Source: an uncultured Eubacteriales bacterium
Lineage (GTDB): Bacteria > Bacillota > Clostridia > Oscillospirales > CAG-272
Assembly (NCBI GenBank): GCA_958352145.1
Contig: CATWNM010000027.1
Location: 1 to 33,344 of the forward strand
DNA length: 33,344 nucleotides
Reading direction: 5' to 3'
In this document: in pieces, positions 1 to 6,914 of the stretch
Layout of the letters: every line of letters begins with the position of its first letter
Position numbering within the stretch: position 1 is the stretch's first letter
Position numbers and translations under genes: made by a program
Notes under the pieces: generated by a model
What the model was told of the DNA's origin: nothing
What the model saw: the letters and a program-made list of their open reading frames with translations, nothing else
The model's database searches: none

Positions 1-318
1 TTTCAAAATGCCGTCCAGCGTGGTGGCCGTAATGCCAAGCCGCTGCGCCACAGCAATATCGTTCTTTACGGCTTCGTCCACCTCGTCGCCGCAGACAATC
101 AACACATGGCTGCGCCGCAGCAACTCCCGCGCCATATCAATCCCATCCTTGTGTTCGGCGGGGATGGAGTCGTTGAGGAAGTGCGGCAGATAGAGGATAG
201 GGCAGATCGGGGTAAACCCGGCCTGATAAACCTTGCGGCAGTAGACCACCGCCTGGTCGGTGTCGGTAAATTCCTGACCGCTCCAGGCGGCAGAAATGTA
301 GGCAAATGGTTTTTTCAT
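1..318 (-). CDS. DUF4406-like (nucleoside deoxyribosyltransferase-like fold) protein, 3' end cut off by the window edge
   Basis: The first 106 codons of a minus-strand gene run off the left edge without a stop. The ATG at 318 follows AAAGGAG with a 7-nt spacing. The visible protein opens MKKPFAYISAAWSG and continues with alternating beta and alpha stretches, including AEHKDGIDMARELL and HVLIVCGDEVDEAVKNDI. This pattern resembles the DUF4406 / YtoQ-like proteins, which share the Rossmann-like fold of nucleoside 2-deoxyribosyltransferases and are common passengers of Firmicutes ICEs and phages. The substrate is unknown and no enzymatic claim is made. It lies downstream of the replication initiator, from which a hairpin separates it, so it may have its own promoter. 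Confidence 0.6.
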   Translation of the reverse strand, partial: MKKPFAYISAAWSGQEFTDTDQAVVYCRKVYQAGFTPICPILYLPHFLNDSIPAEHKDGIDMARELLRRSHVLIVCGDEVDEAVKNDIAVAQRLGITATTLDGILK

Positions 319-357
319 GGGGTCGCTCCTTTCTCCGGCTTCGTGCCGGGTGGCAAA

Positions 358-424
358 CAAACGGCCCCGCGTCAAGAATGAAATGAACGCGCACCGTGCG
401 CGTTCTTGACACAGTGCCGTTCAT
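358..424. repeat. Imperfect 67-bp palindrome with a perfect inner hairpin
   Basis: The core is GAACGCGCA (385-393), a 3-nt centre, and TGCGCGTTC (397-405), a perfect 9-bp inverted repeat. Around it, GTCAAGAA (371-378) mirrors TTCTTGAC (403-410), and AACGGC near 360-365 mirrors the GCCGTT at 416-421. The block sits in the 177-bp gap between the repA stop and the next gene. It could be a terminator, an operator, or a replication or transfer site of the element. The sequence alone does not decide. Confidence 0.6.
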
Positions 425-441
425 TTGCAGATTGGTAACCA

Positions 442-476
442 AGGGCGGGCCGGATAAGACCGGCTCGCCGCCCTTA
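442..476 (-). terminator. Hairpin downstream of repA
   Basis: AAGGGCGG (442-449) pairs with CCGCCCTT (469-476), and inside it GCCGG (450-454) pairs with CCGGC (461-465) around a 6-nt loop, leaving a 3-nt bulge. It lies 20 nt past the repA stop codon. The T tract after the stem on the minus strand is poor, so termination may be incomplete. Confidence 0.5.
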
Positions 477-495
477 TTTGAGTATGAAAAAACAG

Positions 496-1401
496 TTACC
501 CGCTGCCGTACATATCGTGATTGACAAGTGCGGTGTAGTAACTGTTGATGGTGGTAGGCGCATTGTAGAGGGAGGTCAGAAGGTAGGCACGGATGTTCCG
601 CACCTTCGTCGTATTCTCATGCAGGCTGCTGATCACATACTCGATGTGGCCGGAGTCCAGCTTCAGCAGCCTGCTTTTCACAACCTCCTTTGGGTAGTCC
701 TCGCCTCCAATGCGGATCATTTTTCGGTTGCTGCATACCGTGTCTACCAGAATGTCCAGAATTTCATCCAGCAGATCGCAGTCATAGCCCAGGTTTTTCC
801 GGAGAATGTCATACTCAATATTCTCCTTCAAAATCTCCCGATAGGCCCGTATCGTATCCATCGCATCAGCCGCCGCAGGCGGTCTATCCTCCGAAGGCTG
901 CGCCGCCGGATGGATAGATGGATCAGTATCGTTCCGATCAGTCTTATTCTTATCAGTATTGATTGTGTCCGATTTTCGGAAGTCAAGAGTTCCGGTTTCG
1001 GGAAGTGCAGACTTCCGGTTTTCGGAAGTCTTGACTTCCTCTTTCCGGATAAAGTTCTTGACGTAGATTTTTGTGGGGCGGCCCTGGCCCTGCTTCTTGC
1101 GCTCAATCAGGCCCACCTTGTCCAGCTCGGTGAACAGGGACACCGCCTTGTTATGGCCGCAGCACATCGCGTCCATCGCTTCTTCCAACGTGAAGTAGAT
1201 GAACACGCGCTCCTGTTCGTCCAGCCAGCCATTGCGTATGGACAGCCCCATGCGGTCTAACATCAAGCCGTACAGGATTTTCGCGTCTGCTGTTATACGC
1301 CGGAAGCCGGGGTCGGTAAACAACACCTTCGGAATCCGGTAAAAGGTATATTGTTCTGCCTCGGTTCCATAAAAGTAATCCAATGCACCCGGCTCGGCCA
1401 T
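496..1401 (-). CDS. repA: Replication initiator protein A (RepA_N) with C-terminal DUF6017 region
   Basis: A 301-aa protein. The ATG at 1401 is chosen over the upstream in-frame ATG at 1476 because it has GGGGGTG 6 nt before it and gives the family's usual N-terminus. Residues 1-~110 form the RepA_N winged-helix region, with the hallmark YGTEAEQYTFYRIPKVLF, followed by helices around ITADAKILYGLMLDRM and a second wing ending GRPTKIYVKNF. A charged, low-complexity linker (about 120-170) leads to a C-terminal helical region (about 180-301) matching the DUF6017 type. RepA_N proteins start theta replication of plasmids, and in ICEs they are thought to support replication of the excised circle. 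The gene is oriented away from rlmD, as expected close to an element end. Confidence 0.85.
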   Translation of the reverse strand: MAEPGALDYFYGTEAEQYTFYRIPKVLFTDPGFRRITADAKILYGLMLDRMGLSIRNGWLDEQERVFIYFTLEEAMDAMCCGHNKAVSLFTELDKVGLIERKKQGQGRPTKIYVKNFIRKEEVKTSENRKSALPETGTLDFRKSDTINTDKNKTDRNDTDPSIHPAAQPSEDRPPAAADAMDTIRAYREILKENIEYDILRKNLGYDCDLLDEILDILVDTVCSNRKMIRIGGEDYPKEVVKSRLLKLDSGHIEYVISSLHENTTKVRNIRAYLLTSLYNAPTTINSYYTALVNHDMYGSG

Positions 1402-1435
1402 GTTTTCACCCCCTTTTCTCTCAGACCGGCAAAGC

Positions 1436-1465
1436 AAAAGGTGCTGCCCGAAAGCAACACCTTTT
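1436..1465. terminator. Hairpin in the repA leader, terminator or attenuator-like
   Basis: AAAAGGTGCTGC (1436-1447) pairs with GCAACACCTTTT (1454-1465), 11 of 12 positions, around a 6-nt loop. It lies between the rlmD stop (1507) and the repA start (1401), only 34 nt before repA. It ends in TTTT on either strand. It could end rlmD transcription or attenuate repA. Confidence 0.5.
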
Positions 1466-1506
1466 GAAGTGAACACCGTCCGAAAACGGCGTATTTATAA
1501 AATTTT

Positions 1507-3153
1507 TCAAATCATTTGAAAATGCTTTAATGCGTCCATAATCGCTGCCTCTTTCTCTGGCGGGCACTGCGGTACTTTCGCATCTTCCTTTTTGGATACG
1601 TTATAATTTTTTCTTTCGATAATTCCACACTTTCTTTTTACCTGAGCGATATAAAGCTGGCTTACTTTTAGTCCGTACTTGTCCAAAACATAGGCTTTGA
1701 TTTCATCGTAGGTCGCTTTGCTTTCCGCCGCCGTTAAATCCAGCTCGTCCATCTTGATTTCTATTTCGATATGATGGTCGACTTTTAGTTTGGACAATAA
1801 TACTACCGTCTCCACATGCCCAGTCCGGCAAAACAGATCGAAGGGATAGACGGTTCCCATTGCGTAACCTTTTTCGATCAGCTGTTTTACGTCCCGTGCC
1901 AGCGTTTCCGGATTGCAGGAGATATAAACGATGCGCTGTGGTTCGAGCGCGCTCAGCCACTCGAGCAGTGCGGGCGCGCAGCCCCGGCGCGGCGGGTCCA
2001 GAATCACGACGTCCGGCTTGACCTCGCCCTCGGCAGCTTTTGCGTTTTCGAGCAGTCGCCCGGCGTCCGCAGCGTCTCCGCAGTAAAAAGCGGCGTTTTT
2101 GATCCCATTGAGCCGTGCGTTTTCCTTTGCGCATTCGACCGCGTCAGGCACGACTTCGATCCCGATCAGACGCCGCGCACGGTGCGCCATGGAAAGCCCG
2201 ATGCTCCCGATGCCGCAGTACAGGTCGAGCAGAAGTTCTTTCCCGGTAAGTCCGGCTAGTTCCGCGGCTTTTTGATAGAGCAGTTCCGCCGCCTCTCGAT
2301 TGACTTGGTAAAAAGAAGCGGGCGTGATTTTTAAAAGGATTCCGCAGAGTTTGTCAAAGATCGCGCCGTCTCCGTACAAGGGAATATACCGCTCGCCCAG
2401 TACGACATTGGTGTCCGCTTTGTTTACATTCAGCAAGATCGAACGGACGGCGGGAAATTTTTGCGTCACGCGCTCGACCAGCCGGCCGGCATGCGGCAGG
2501 CATTCGCCGCAGATGACGAGGCAGAGCATGATTTCGCCCGTTGCTTCTCCGATACGAAGGTAGATGTGCCGCAGGAGGCCTGTACGAGTCGTTTCGTCAT
2601 AAATCGGGATATGAAATTCCAAGAGGAAACGACGTACTTCTGCGAGGATGGGCGCAAACGACGGATGCTGGAGCGCGCAGGTTCCGCAGTCAAGCACACG
2701 ATGACTTTTGGCCGCGAAGAAGCCGATCGCCAGTTCTCCGCTTTTCGTCCGCGCAACGGGAAACTGCGCTTTATTGCGGTAATGAGACAGTTGATTTGCG
2801 TGCGTCAGCGGTGCGATCTGCACATCCCGAAGTCCCTGCCGCAGAAAGCTCTGCCGTACGGCGGACTCTTTCAGCGAAGCTTCATAGGCGTAGTCGACCG
2901 TGCGGAACGCGCAGCCGCCGCAGGAGGCGGAAACAGGGCAATCGTTTTTGATCCGGTGCGGGGAGGGGACTAAAATTTCTTCTACTTTGGCTATAGCGTA
3001 GCTTTTCTGCACTTTGATAATGCGGATCCGAGCACGATCGCCGGGAATTGCGCCGCTGACAAAAACGGCAAAGCCGTCGGGCTTTGCGATTCCGAAGCCG
3101 AGCATGTTCATATCTATGATTTCTGTTATTAGGGTATCGTTTTTACGCAGCAC
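1507..3153 (-). CDS. rlmD: 23S rRNA (uracil-5-)-methyltransferase, RlmD/RumA family, with a foreign-looking C-terminal tail
   Basis: A 548-aa SAM-dependent RNA m5U methyltransferase. A TRAM domain occupies about residues 1-60. Fe-S cysteines are C72, C78, C81 and C159 (CPVSASCGGC, then DCGTCALQ). The SAM loop is LDLYCGIGS at 309-317, DPPRRG is at 386-391, and the catalytic cysteine is C413 in ISCNPETLARD. The family normally ends shortly after HVETVVLL (446-453). Here about 93 extra residues follow, with a helix-turn-helix-like stretch (ESKATYDEIKAYVLDKYGLK) and a final PPEKEAAIMDALKHFQMI. The tail DNA is visibly AT-richer than the body. The GTG at 3153 is preferred because GGAGG lies 10 nt upstream and the leader beyond it carries the promoter. 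The methyltransferase core is intact, so activity is likely retained. Confidence 0.9.
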   Translation of the reverse strand: MLRKNDTLITEIIDMNMLGFGIAKPDGFAVFVSGAIPGDRARIRIIKVQKSYAIAKVEEILVPSPHRIKNDCPVSASCGGCAFRTVDYAYEASLKESAVRQSFLRQGLRDVQIAPLTHANQLSHYRNKAQFPVARTKSGELAIGFFAAKSHRVLDCGTCALQHPSFAPILAEVRRFLLEFHIPIYDETTRTGLLRHIYLRIGEATGEIMLCLVICGECLPHAGRLVERVTQKFPAVRSILLNVNKADTNVVLGERYIPLYGDGAIFDKLCGILLKITPASFYQVNREAAELLYQKAAELAGLTGKELLLDLYCGIGSIGLSMAHRARRLIGIEVVPDAVECAKENARLNGIKNAAFYCGDAADAGRLLENAKAAEGEVKPDVVILDPPRRGCAPALLEWLSALEPQRIVYISCNPETLARDVKQLIEKGYAMGTVYPFDLFCRTGHVETVVLLSKLKVDHHIEIEIKMDELDLTAAESKATYDEIKAYVLDKYGLKVSQLYIAQVKRKCGIIERKNYNVSKKEDAKVPQCPPEKEAAIMDALKHFQMI

Positions 3154-3186
3154 GCTTGTTTGTCCTCCGAAAAATTCATTTTTTTC

Positions 3187-3215
3187 ATTGTAGCACTTTT
3201 TGCGGGGGATAACAA
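3187..3215 (-). promoter_or_regulatory. Sigma-A promoter of rlmD
   Basis: On the minus strand, TTGTTA (3215-3210), a 17-nt spacer and TACAAT (3192-3187) lie about 34 nt upstream of the GTG start of rlmD. It diverges from the promoter of the next gene with only 19 bp between the two -35 boxes. Confidence 0.7.
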
Positions 3216-3234
3216 GCAAAATTGCATTTCCATA

Positions 3235-3263
3235 TTGAAAAATGCAAAGTTTTGTTATATAAT
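3235..3263 (+). promoter_or_regulatory. Sigma-A promoter for the LCP-like gene and glyS
   Basis: TTGAAA (3235-3240), a 17-nt spacer and a perfect TATAAT (3258-3263) stand about 38 nt before the ATG at 3302. The GGGAGTGA ribosome binding site follows at 3287-3294. Confidence 0.8.
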
Positions 3264-3301
3264 TAATTATTCTTGTTTGTACTTAAGGGAGTGAGACGGA
3301 T

Positions 3302-4336
3302 ATGAATTCTCTGCGCAGTTTTATGATTACTTTTCTGATCGCTCTGCTTATATTCGGCCTGTGCGCCTTTTTCATAACCGGATTTGTTACGGATAGTATC
3401 AATAGCTTGCTGAGCGGTGATCTTGTTCCCGAGCAGACAAGCGGAGCCGACACTTCGGACAGTGACATTCTGCATGGAATTGTGGAACCGGACGATGATA
3501 TCAAAGGAGAGTCTTTCAATGTTTTGCTGATCGGTACGGATTACCGTCCGAGCATTTTAAATAACTATCACCCGGATATTGAAACGCAGTATCCGTATTT
3601 TGAGGATTCCGCCAAACTGATCGGCTACAACGGCTCTCTGCCGGTTTATCCGTATCGCACGGTCAGTGCCGACGCGGTGGTTTTGGTGTGTGTGAATAAG
3701 GAAAAACAGCGATTTACGTATATGCAGATTCCATCTGATATGCAGTTGACGGTCGGCGGTGTTACAACGACGGTGCGCGAGCTTTATTATGACAAAGGAC
3801 TGGATTATTTTGTCAACAAAATGGCCGGCATCACGGGTGTTCAGATTGATTATTATGCGCTGACCAGTATTGAGCAGATTGCAAATGTTGCGGATGCGAT
3901 GGGGGAGATTCTGTATACGGTTCCCTGCGATATGGAATATACCGACGAGGTGTCCGGGCTGACGATTTCTTTGAAAAGCGGCGCGCAGAATTTGACCGGT
4001 ACGGATGTGGCGGGGCTGCTTGCATATAATTCGTATACCAATGCGGCTCTTTCAAGGGAAAAGACGACCATGTCGTTTTTGATGGCGCTTGCGCAGAAGA
4101 TGACCAACGTTACGTATTTGAACAAGGCGGTCGATATTTTTGCCAACGTCGAGGAATATTTGTGTACGAACATCACATCGCAGGATCTGCTTAAAAATCT
4201 TGATTTGATTTTTTCATACAGCAAATTCGAGGTTGAGCAAATCGAGTATCCCGGCAGCTATTATTATCGGGATGGCGTTCGGTATTTCAACCCCAGTATT
4301 TCGGCGGCAATTACAGCCATGGCAAAATATAAATAA
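3302..4336 (+). CDS. Divergent LytR-CpsA-Psr (LCP)-like membrane-anchored protein
   Basis: A 344-aa protein with one N-terminal membrane anchor (about residues 6-29, FMITFLIALLIFGLCAFFI) and an extracytoplasmic LCP-like domain. The fold landmarks are FNVLLIGTDYR (about 73-83), SADAVVLVCVN, the core GVQIDYYALTSIEQIANVADAMG, and LKSGAQNLTGTDVAGLLAYN. LCP enzymes transfer wall teichoic acids or other glycopolymers from a lipid carrier to peptidoglycan. However, the usual IPRDT is IPSDM here, and the usual RYR-x-GD-x-GR-x-RQ segment is AYNSYTNAALSREKTTM, so at least two conserved arginines are missing. It may be a non-catalytic or altered relative. It lies 31 nt upstream of glyS with no separate promoter seen, so the two are probably co-transcribed. 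Compare the canonical LCP gene at 31789. Confidence 0.7.
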   Translation: MNSLRSFMITFLIALLIFGLCAFFITGFVTDSINSLLSGDLVPEQTSGADTSDSDILHGIVEPDDDIKGESFNVLLIGTDYRPSILNNYHPDIETQYPYFEDSAKLIGYNGSLPVYPYRTVSADAVVLVCVNKEKQRFTYMQIPSDMQLTVGGVTTTVRELYYDKGLDYFVNKMAGITGVQIDYYALTSIEQIANVADAMGEILYTVPCDMEYTDEVSGLTISLKSGAQNLTGTDVAGLLAYNSYTNAALSREKTTMSFLMALAQKMTNVTYLNKAVDIFANVEEYLCTNITSQDLLKNLDLIFSYSKFEVEQIEYPGSYYYRDGVRYFNPSISAAITAMAKYK

Positions 4337-4367
4337 ATTTTAGGATAGAGATCGAGGAGCAAGACAG

Positions 4368-5759
4368 ATGAATAATTCCGCAAAGACAATGGATAAAATT
4401 GTCGCTCTCTGCAAAAACCGCGGCTTTATATATCCCGGATCGGAGATATACGGCGGTTTGGCCAATTCCTGGGACTATGGTCCCCTAGGCGTAGAGTATA
4501 AAAACAATATCAAACGCGCTTGGTGGAAGCGCTTTGTGCAGGAATGCAAGTACAATGTAGGGCTAGACAGCGCCATTTTGATGAATCCGGAAACCTGGGT
4601 GGCTTCCGGGCATGTCGGTGGTTTTTCCGATCCGCTGATGGACTGTAAGGCTTGTAAGACCCGCCATCGCGCGGACAAGCTGATCGAGGATTATGCGGCT
4701 GAAAATCAGTTGGATATCAACCCGGTCGGTTGGTCAAACGAACAGATGGCGGATTATATCCAAAAGACCGGCATCGCATGTCCCGCCTGTGGCGCAAAGG
4801 ATTTTACGGATATCCGCAAGTTTAATTTGATGTTTAAGACCTATCAGGGCGTCACGGAAGATTCTTCTTCGGAACTTTATCTCCGGCCTGAGACGGCGCA
4901 GGGAATTTTCGTCAATTTCAAGAATATAGCGCGTACGACACGCAAAAAGTTGCCGTTTGGCGTAGGTCAAATCGGCAAATCTTTTCGCAATGAGATTACG
5001 CCCGGCAACTTTATTTTCCGCATCCGTGAATTTGAACAGATGGAACTGGAATTTTTCTGCAAGCCGGGTACGGATCTTGAATGGTTCAAATTTTGGAAAG
5101 ATTATTGTGCGCAGTTTTTGTACGACCTCGGCATGACGAAAGAAAACCTGAAGCTCCGCGATCATGATGCCGACGAACTGTGCTTCTACTCCAAAGCGAC
5201 AACCGATTTTGAGTATTTGTTCCCCTTTGGCTGGGGCGAGCTTTGGGGTATTGCGGACCGCACCGATTATGATTTGTCGCAGCATGCCAATCACAGCGGC
5301 GAGTCGATGGAATATTTTGATCCGGAAACGAATGAAAAATATGTGCCCTATGTTATTGAACCCTCTCTCGGCGCAGATCGTGTCGCGCTTGCTTTTTTGG
5401 TGGACGCGTATGATGAAGAGGTTGTGGGCGAGGGGGATACCCGCATTGTTTTGCGTCTGCATCCGACGCTCTCGCCCATCAAGGCGGCAGTGCTTCCTCT
5501 GTCTAAAAAGCTGTCTGAAAAAGCACTGGAAGTACAGGAGACGCTTTCAAAATACTTTATGGTCGATTTTGACGAATCCGGGTCTATTGGCAAGCGCTAC
5601 CGTCGGCAGGATGAGATCGGTACGCCGCTTTGCATCACGTACGACTTCGATTCCCTTGAAGATGGATGCGTAACTGTGCGCGACCGCGACACGATGGAGC
5701 AGGAACGCGTAAAGATAGAGGCACTGCAGGCGTATATTGAGCATAAGATTGCATTTTGA
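4368..5759 (+). CDS. glyS: Glycyl-tRNA synthetase, single-chain (alpha-2) type
   Basis: A 463-aa class II aminoacyl-tRNA synthetase that charges tRNA-Gly with glycine in the cytosol. The N-terminus (IVALCKNRGFIYPGSEIYGG, then SWDYGPLGVEYKNNIKRAWW) holds motif 1. Paired CxxC elements (MDCKACKTRH and IACPACGAKD) form a zinc-type insertion. RPETAQGIFVNF and FRNEITPGNFIFRIREFEQM form motif 2, and SLGADRVALAFL forms motif 3. The C-terminal ~90 residues are the anticodon-binding domain. The length fits the family. GAGGAG lies 8 nt before the ATG. The 31-nt gap to the upstream gene leaves no room for a T-box leader. Transcription converges with spo0A. Confidence 0.97.
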   Translation: MNNSAKTMDKIVALCKNRGFIYPGSEIYGGLANSWDYGPLGVEYKNNIKRAWWKRFVQECKYNVGLDSAILMNPETWVASGHVGGFSDPLMDCKACKTRHRADKLIEDYAAENQLDINPVGWSNEQMADYIQKTGIACPACGAKDFTDIRKFNLMFKTYQGVTEDSSSELYLRPETAQGIFVNFKNIARTTRKKLPFGVGQIGKSFRNEITPGNFIFRIREFEQMELEFFCKPGTDLEWFKFWKDYCAQFLYDLGMTKENLKLRDHDADELCFYSKATTDFEYLFPFGWGELWGIADRTDYDLSQHANHSGESMEYFDPETNEKYVPYVIEPSLGADRVALAFLVDAYDEEVVGEGDTRIVLRLHPTLSPIKAAVLPLSKKLSEKALEVQETLSKYFMVDFDESGSIGKRYRRQDEIGTPLCITYDFDSLEDGCVTVRDRDTMEQERVKIEALQAYIEHKIAF

Positions 5760-5828
5760 TTTGGGGCGACTTTGCGCCATGCGCTATGCTTGAAATCAAA
5801 CAACCATAGGACGCGTTGGATAAAAATA

Positions 5829-5883
5829 CACCTCGGACGTGCGTTTCGGTGATGTTTGGATCCCCTGACGCACGTTCGAGGTG
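5829..5883. terminator. Long-stem intrinsic terminator between glyS and spo0A
   Basis: CACCTCGGACGTGCGT (5829-5844) pairs with ACGCACGTTCGAGGTG (5868-5883), 16 bp with one G-U. The loop is 23 nt. Reading the minus strand, the stem is followed by TATTTTTAT, so it mainly ends spo0A transcripts. It may also stop glyS read-through, although the plus-strand T tract is absent. Confidence 0.8.
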
Positions 5884-5926
5884 CAGATTAAGACGCTGAG
5901 ATGCGCAGCTTTTGCGGTTTAATTAT

Positions 5927-6718
5927 TTAAAACAATTTGAGTTTCAGACGGAGATTGTCTGCGATCATGGCGATAAATTCAGAGTTCGTAGGCTTTCCGC
6001 GGTTGTTTTGTATAGTATATCCGAAGTAAGAGTTCAGCGTATCGACGTCTCCGCGGTCCCAAGCCACTTCGATGGCATGGCGGATTGCACGCTCGACACG
6101 GGAAGTTGTGGTGGAATATTTTTTGGCGACAGATGGATAGAGCACTTTCGTTACAGAGTTGATGATTTCACTGTCGTTGATTGTCATTAGAATAGCGGTG
6201 CGCAGGTACTGATAGCCTTTGATATGTGCCGGTACGCCGATTTGATGGATGATTTGCGTTACCTGCGTTTCCAGATCCAGATTTTCGGGAGGCTGCGTAC
6301 TTTCCGATGTATGCAAGGGAATTCGCGTTTTTCCTCTCCGTTCGGAAATGGCATCAATGTGTTCGATCAAGCTGGCATGGTTATAAGGCTTCAGCAGACA
6401 GAGTTCCGCCCCAAGCTTTGTCGCATCTGCCAGCAGGTTCTGATTTGCCGCGGCGGAAATCACGATGAAAGAGGTTGGCATGTCTTTTCCAAAATCGATG
6501 GTGCGCGCGTTGCGGAGCACCCCGATGCCGTCCAGCTTTGTCAGCAGAATATCGATGATTGCAATATCCGGGTGTGTGCGGTTGATTTTCAAAATTGCGT
6601 CTTCACCGTTTATTGCCACATCTACGCTGCGGTATCCCGCATGATAAAGATGATCTTTCAAAAGATTTCTTTGTTCGAGGTTTTCATCGGCGATCAGAAT
6701 TTTTGTGTTCAGTTCCAT
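5927..6718 (-). CDS. spo0A: Stage 0 sporulation protein A, master response regulator of sporulation
   Basis: A 263-aa two-domain regulator. The receiver (about 1-125) has acidic pocket residues in ILIADENLEQ (D11 plus E12), phosphoacceptor D56 in AIIDILLTKLDG, S88 at the switch position and K110 in LLKPYNH. A linker is followed by the Spo0A-specific DNA-binding domain (about 148-263), with the diagnostic IHQIGVPAHIKGYQYLRTAI and recognition helix region TTTSRVERAIRHAIEVAWDR. Phosphorylated Spo0A controls entry into sporulation. AAGGAG lies 14 nt before the ATG, a rather long spacing, but no better in-frame start is present. The gene stands alone, with its own promoter region upstream and a strong terminator downstream. 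Confidence 0.97.
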   Translation of the reverse strand: MELNTKILIADENLEQRNLLKDHLYHAGYRSVDVAINGEDAILKINRTHPDIAIIDILLTKLDGIGVLRNARTIDFGKDMPTSFIVISAAANQNLLADATKLGAELCLLKPYNHASLIEHIDAISERRGKTRIPLHTSESTQPPENLDLETQVTQIIHQIGVPAHIKGYQYLRTAILMTINDSEIINSVTKVLYPSVAKKYSTTTSRVERAIRHAIEVAWDRGDVDTLNSYFGYTIQNNRGKPTNSEFIAMIADNLRLKLKLF

Positions 6719-6763
6719 TTGCGCTATGTACGCTCCTTCTAAAATTTATTTCCTTTATCTGCT

Positions 6764-6795
6764 ATTATATTACCATAAAATGGTAAAAATTTCAA
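6764..6795 (-). promoter_or_regulatory. spo0A promoter region with a 17-bp dyad in the spacer
   Basis: On the minus strand, TTGAAA (6795-6790) and a perfect TATAAT (6769-6764) are 20 nt apart. The spacer holds TTACCAT-AAA-ATGGTAA (6770-6786), a perfect 7-bp inverted repeat with a 3-nt centre. An alternative -10, TAATAT (6772-6767), gives a normal 17-nt spacing but overlaps the dyad by 3 nt. Either way the dyad lies where a regulator would compete with or remodel RNA polymerase. Confidence 0.6.
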
Positions 6796-6877
6796 GAGAA
6801 ATGGAAACGAAATAATTACCAAATTTTTACTTTGAATATTATTGGATTACTACAAATTCTGATCTAAAACCGTCGAA

Positions 6878-6914
6878 ATAAAGAATCGAGGCGAATTTCG
6901 CCTCGATTCTTTAT
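6878..6914. terminator. Perfect 18-bp hairpin terminator ending the lon-to-GNAT gene run
   Basis: ATAAAGAATCGAGGCGAA (6878-6895) and its exact reverse complement (6897-6914) flank a single base. The stop codon of the GNAT-like gene (6911-6913) is within the arm. Minus-strand transcripts end in TTCTTTATTTCG, and plus-strand ones in TTCTTTATTTTTCG, so it is bidirectional in form. Confidence 0.85.

Larger units (their letters stand above)
1..1788. mobile_element. One end of a probable integrative conjugative element inserted in rlmD (partial)
   Basis: This stretch carries a RepA_N/DUF6017 replication initiator and a DUF4406-like gene, both typical cargo of Tn1549-like ICEs and related plasmids of Clostridia. 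Both are read on the minus strand, away from rlmD. The inner boundary is placed by inference at about 1788-1818, where RlmD homology ends after the HVETVVLL motif and an AT-richer tail begins. The other end, the integrase and the transfer genes lie outside the window, so family membership and attachment sites cannot be proven here. Integration of Firmicutes ICEs into the 3' end of rumA/rlmD-type genes is recalled knowledge, not something computed. Confidence 0.6.

Noticed and set aside
478..1260. Open frame of 260 codons on the plus strand opposite repA
   Set aside because: No recognisable motif, and it mirrors the real RepA_N gene. It is a shadow of codon bias on the other strand.
4337..4367. 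T-box riboswitch for glyS
   Set aside because: Only 31 nt separate it from the upstream gene, and no T-box or specifier stem can fit.
6871..6877. Possible Spo0A box (CGTCGAA) about 150 nt upstream of spo0A
   Set aside because: It differs from TGTCGAA at the first position, is a 7-mer expected by chance, and is far from the promoter.
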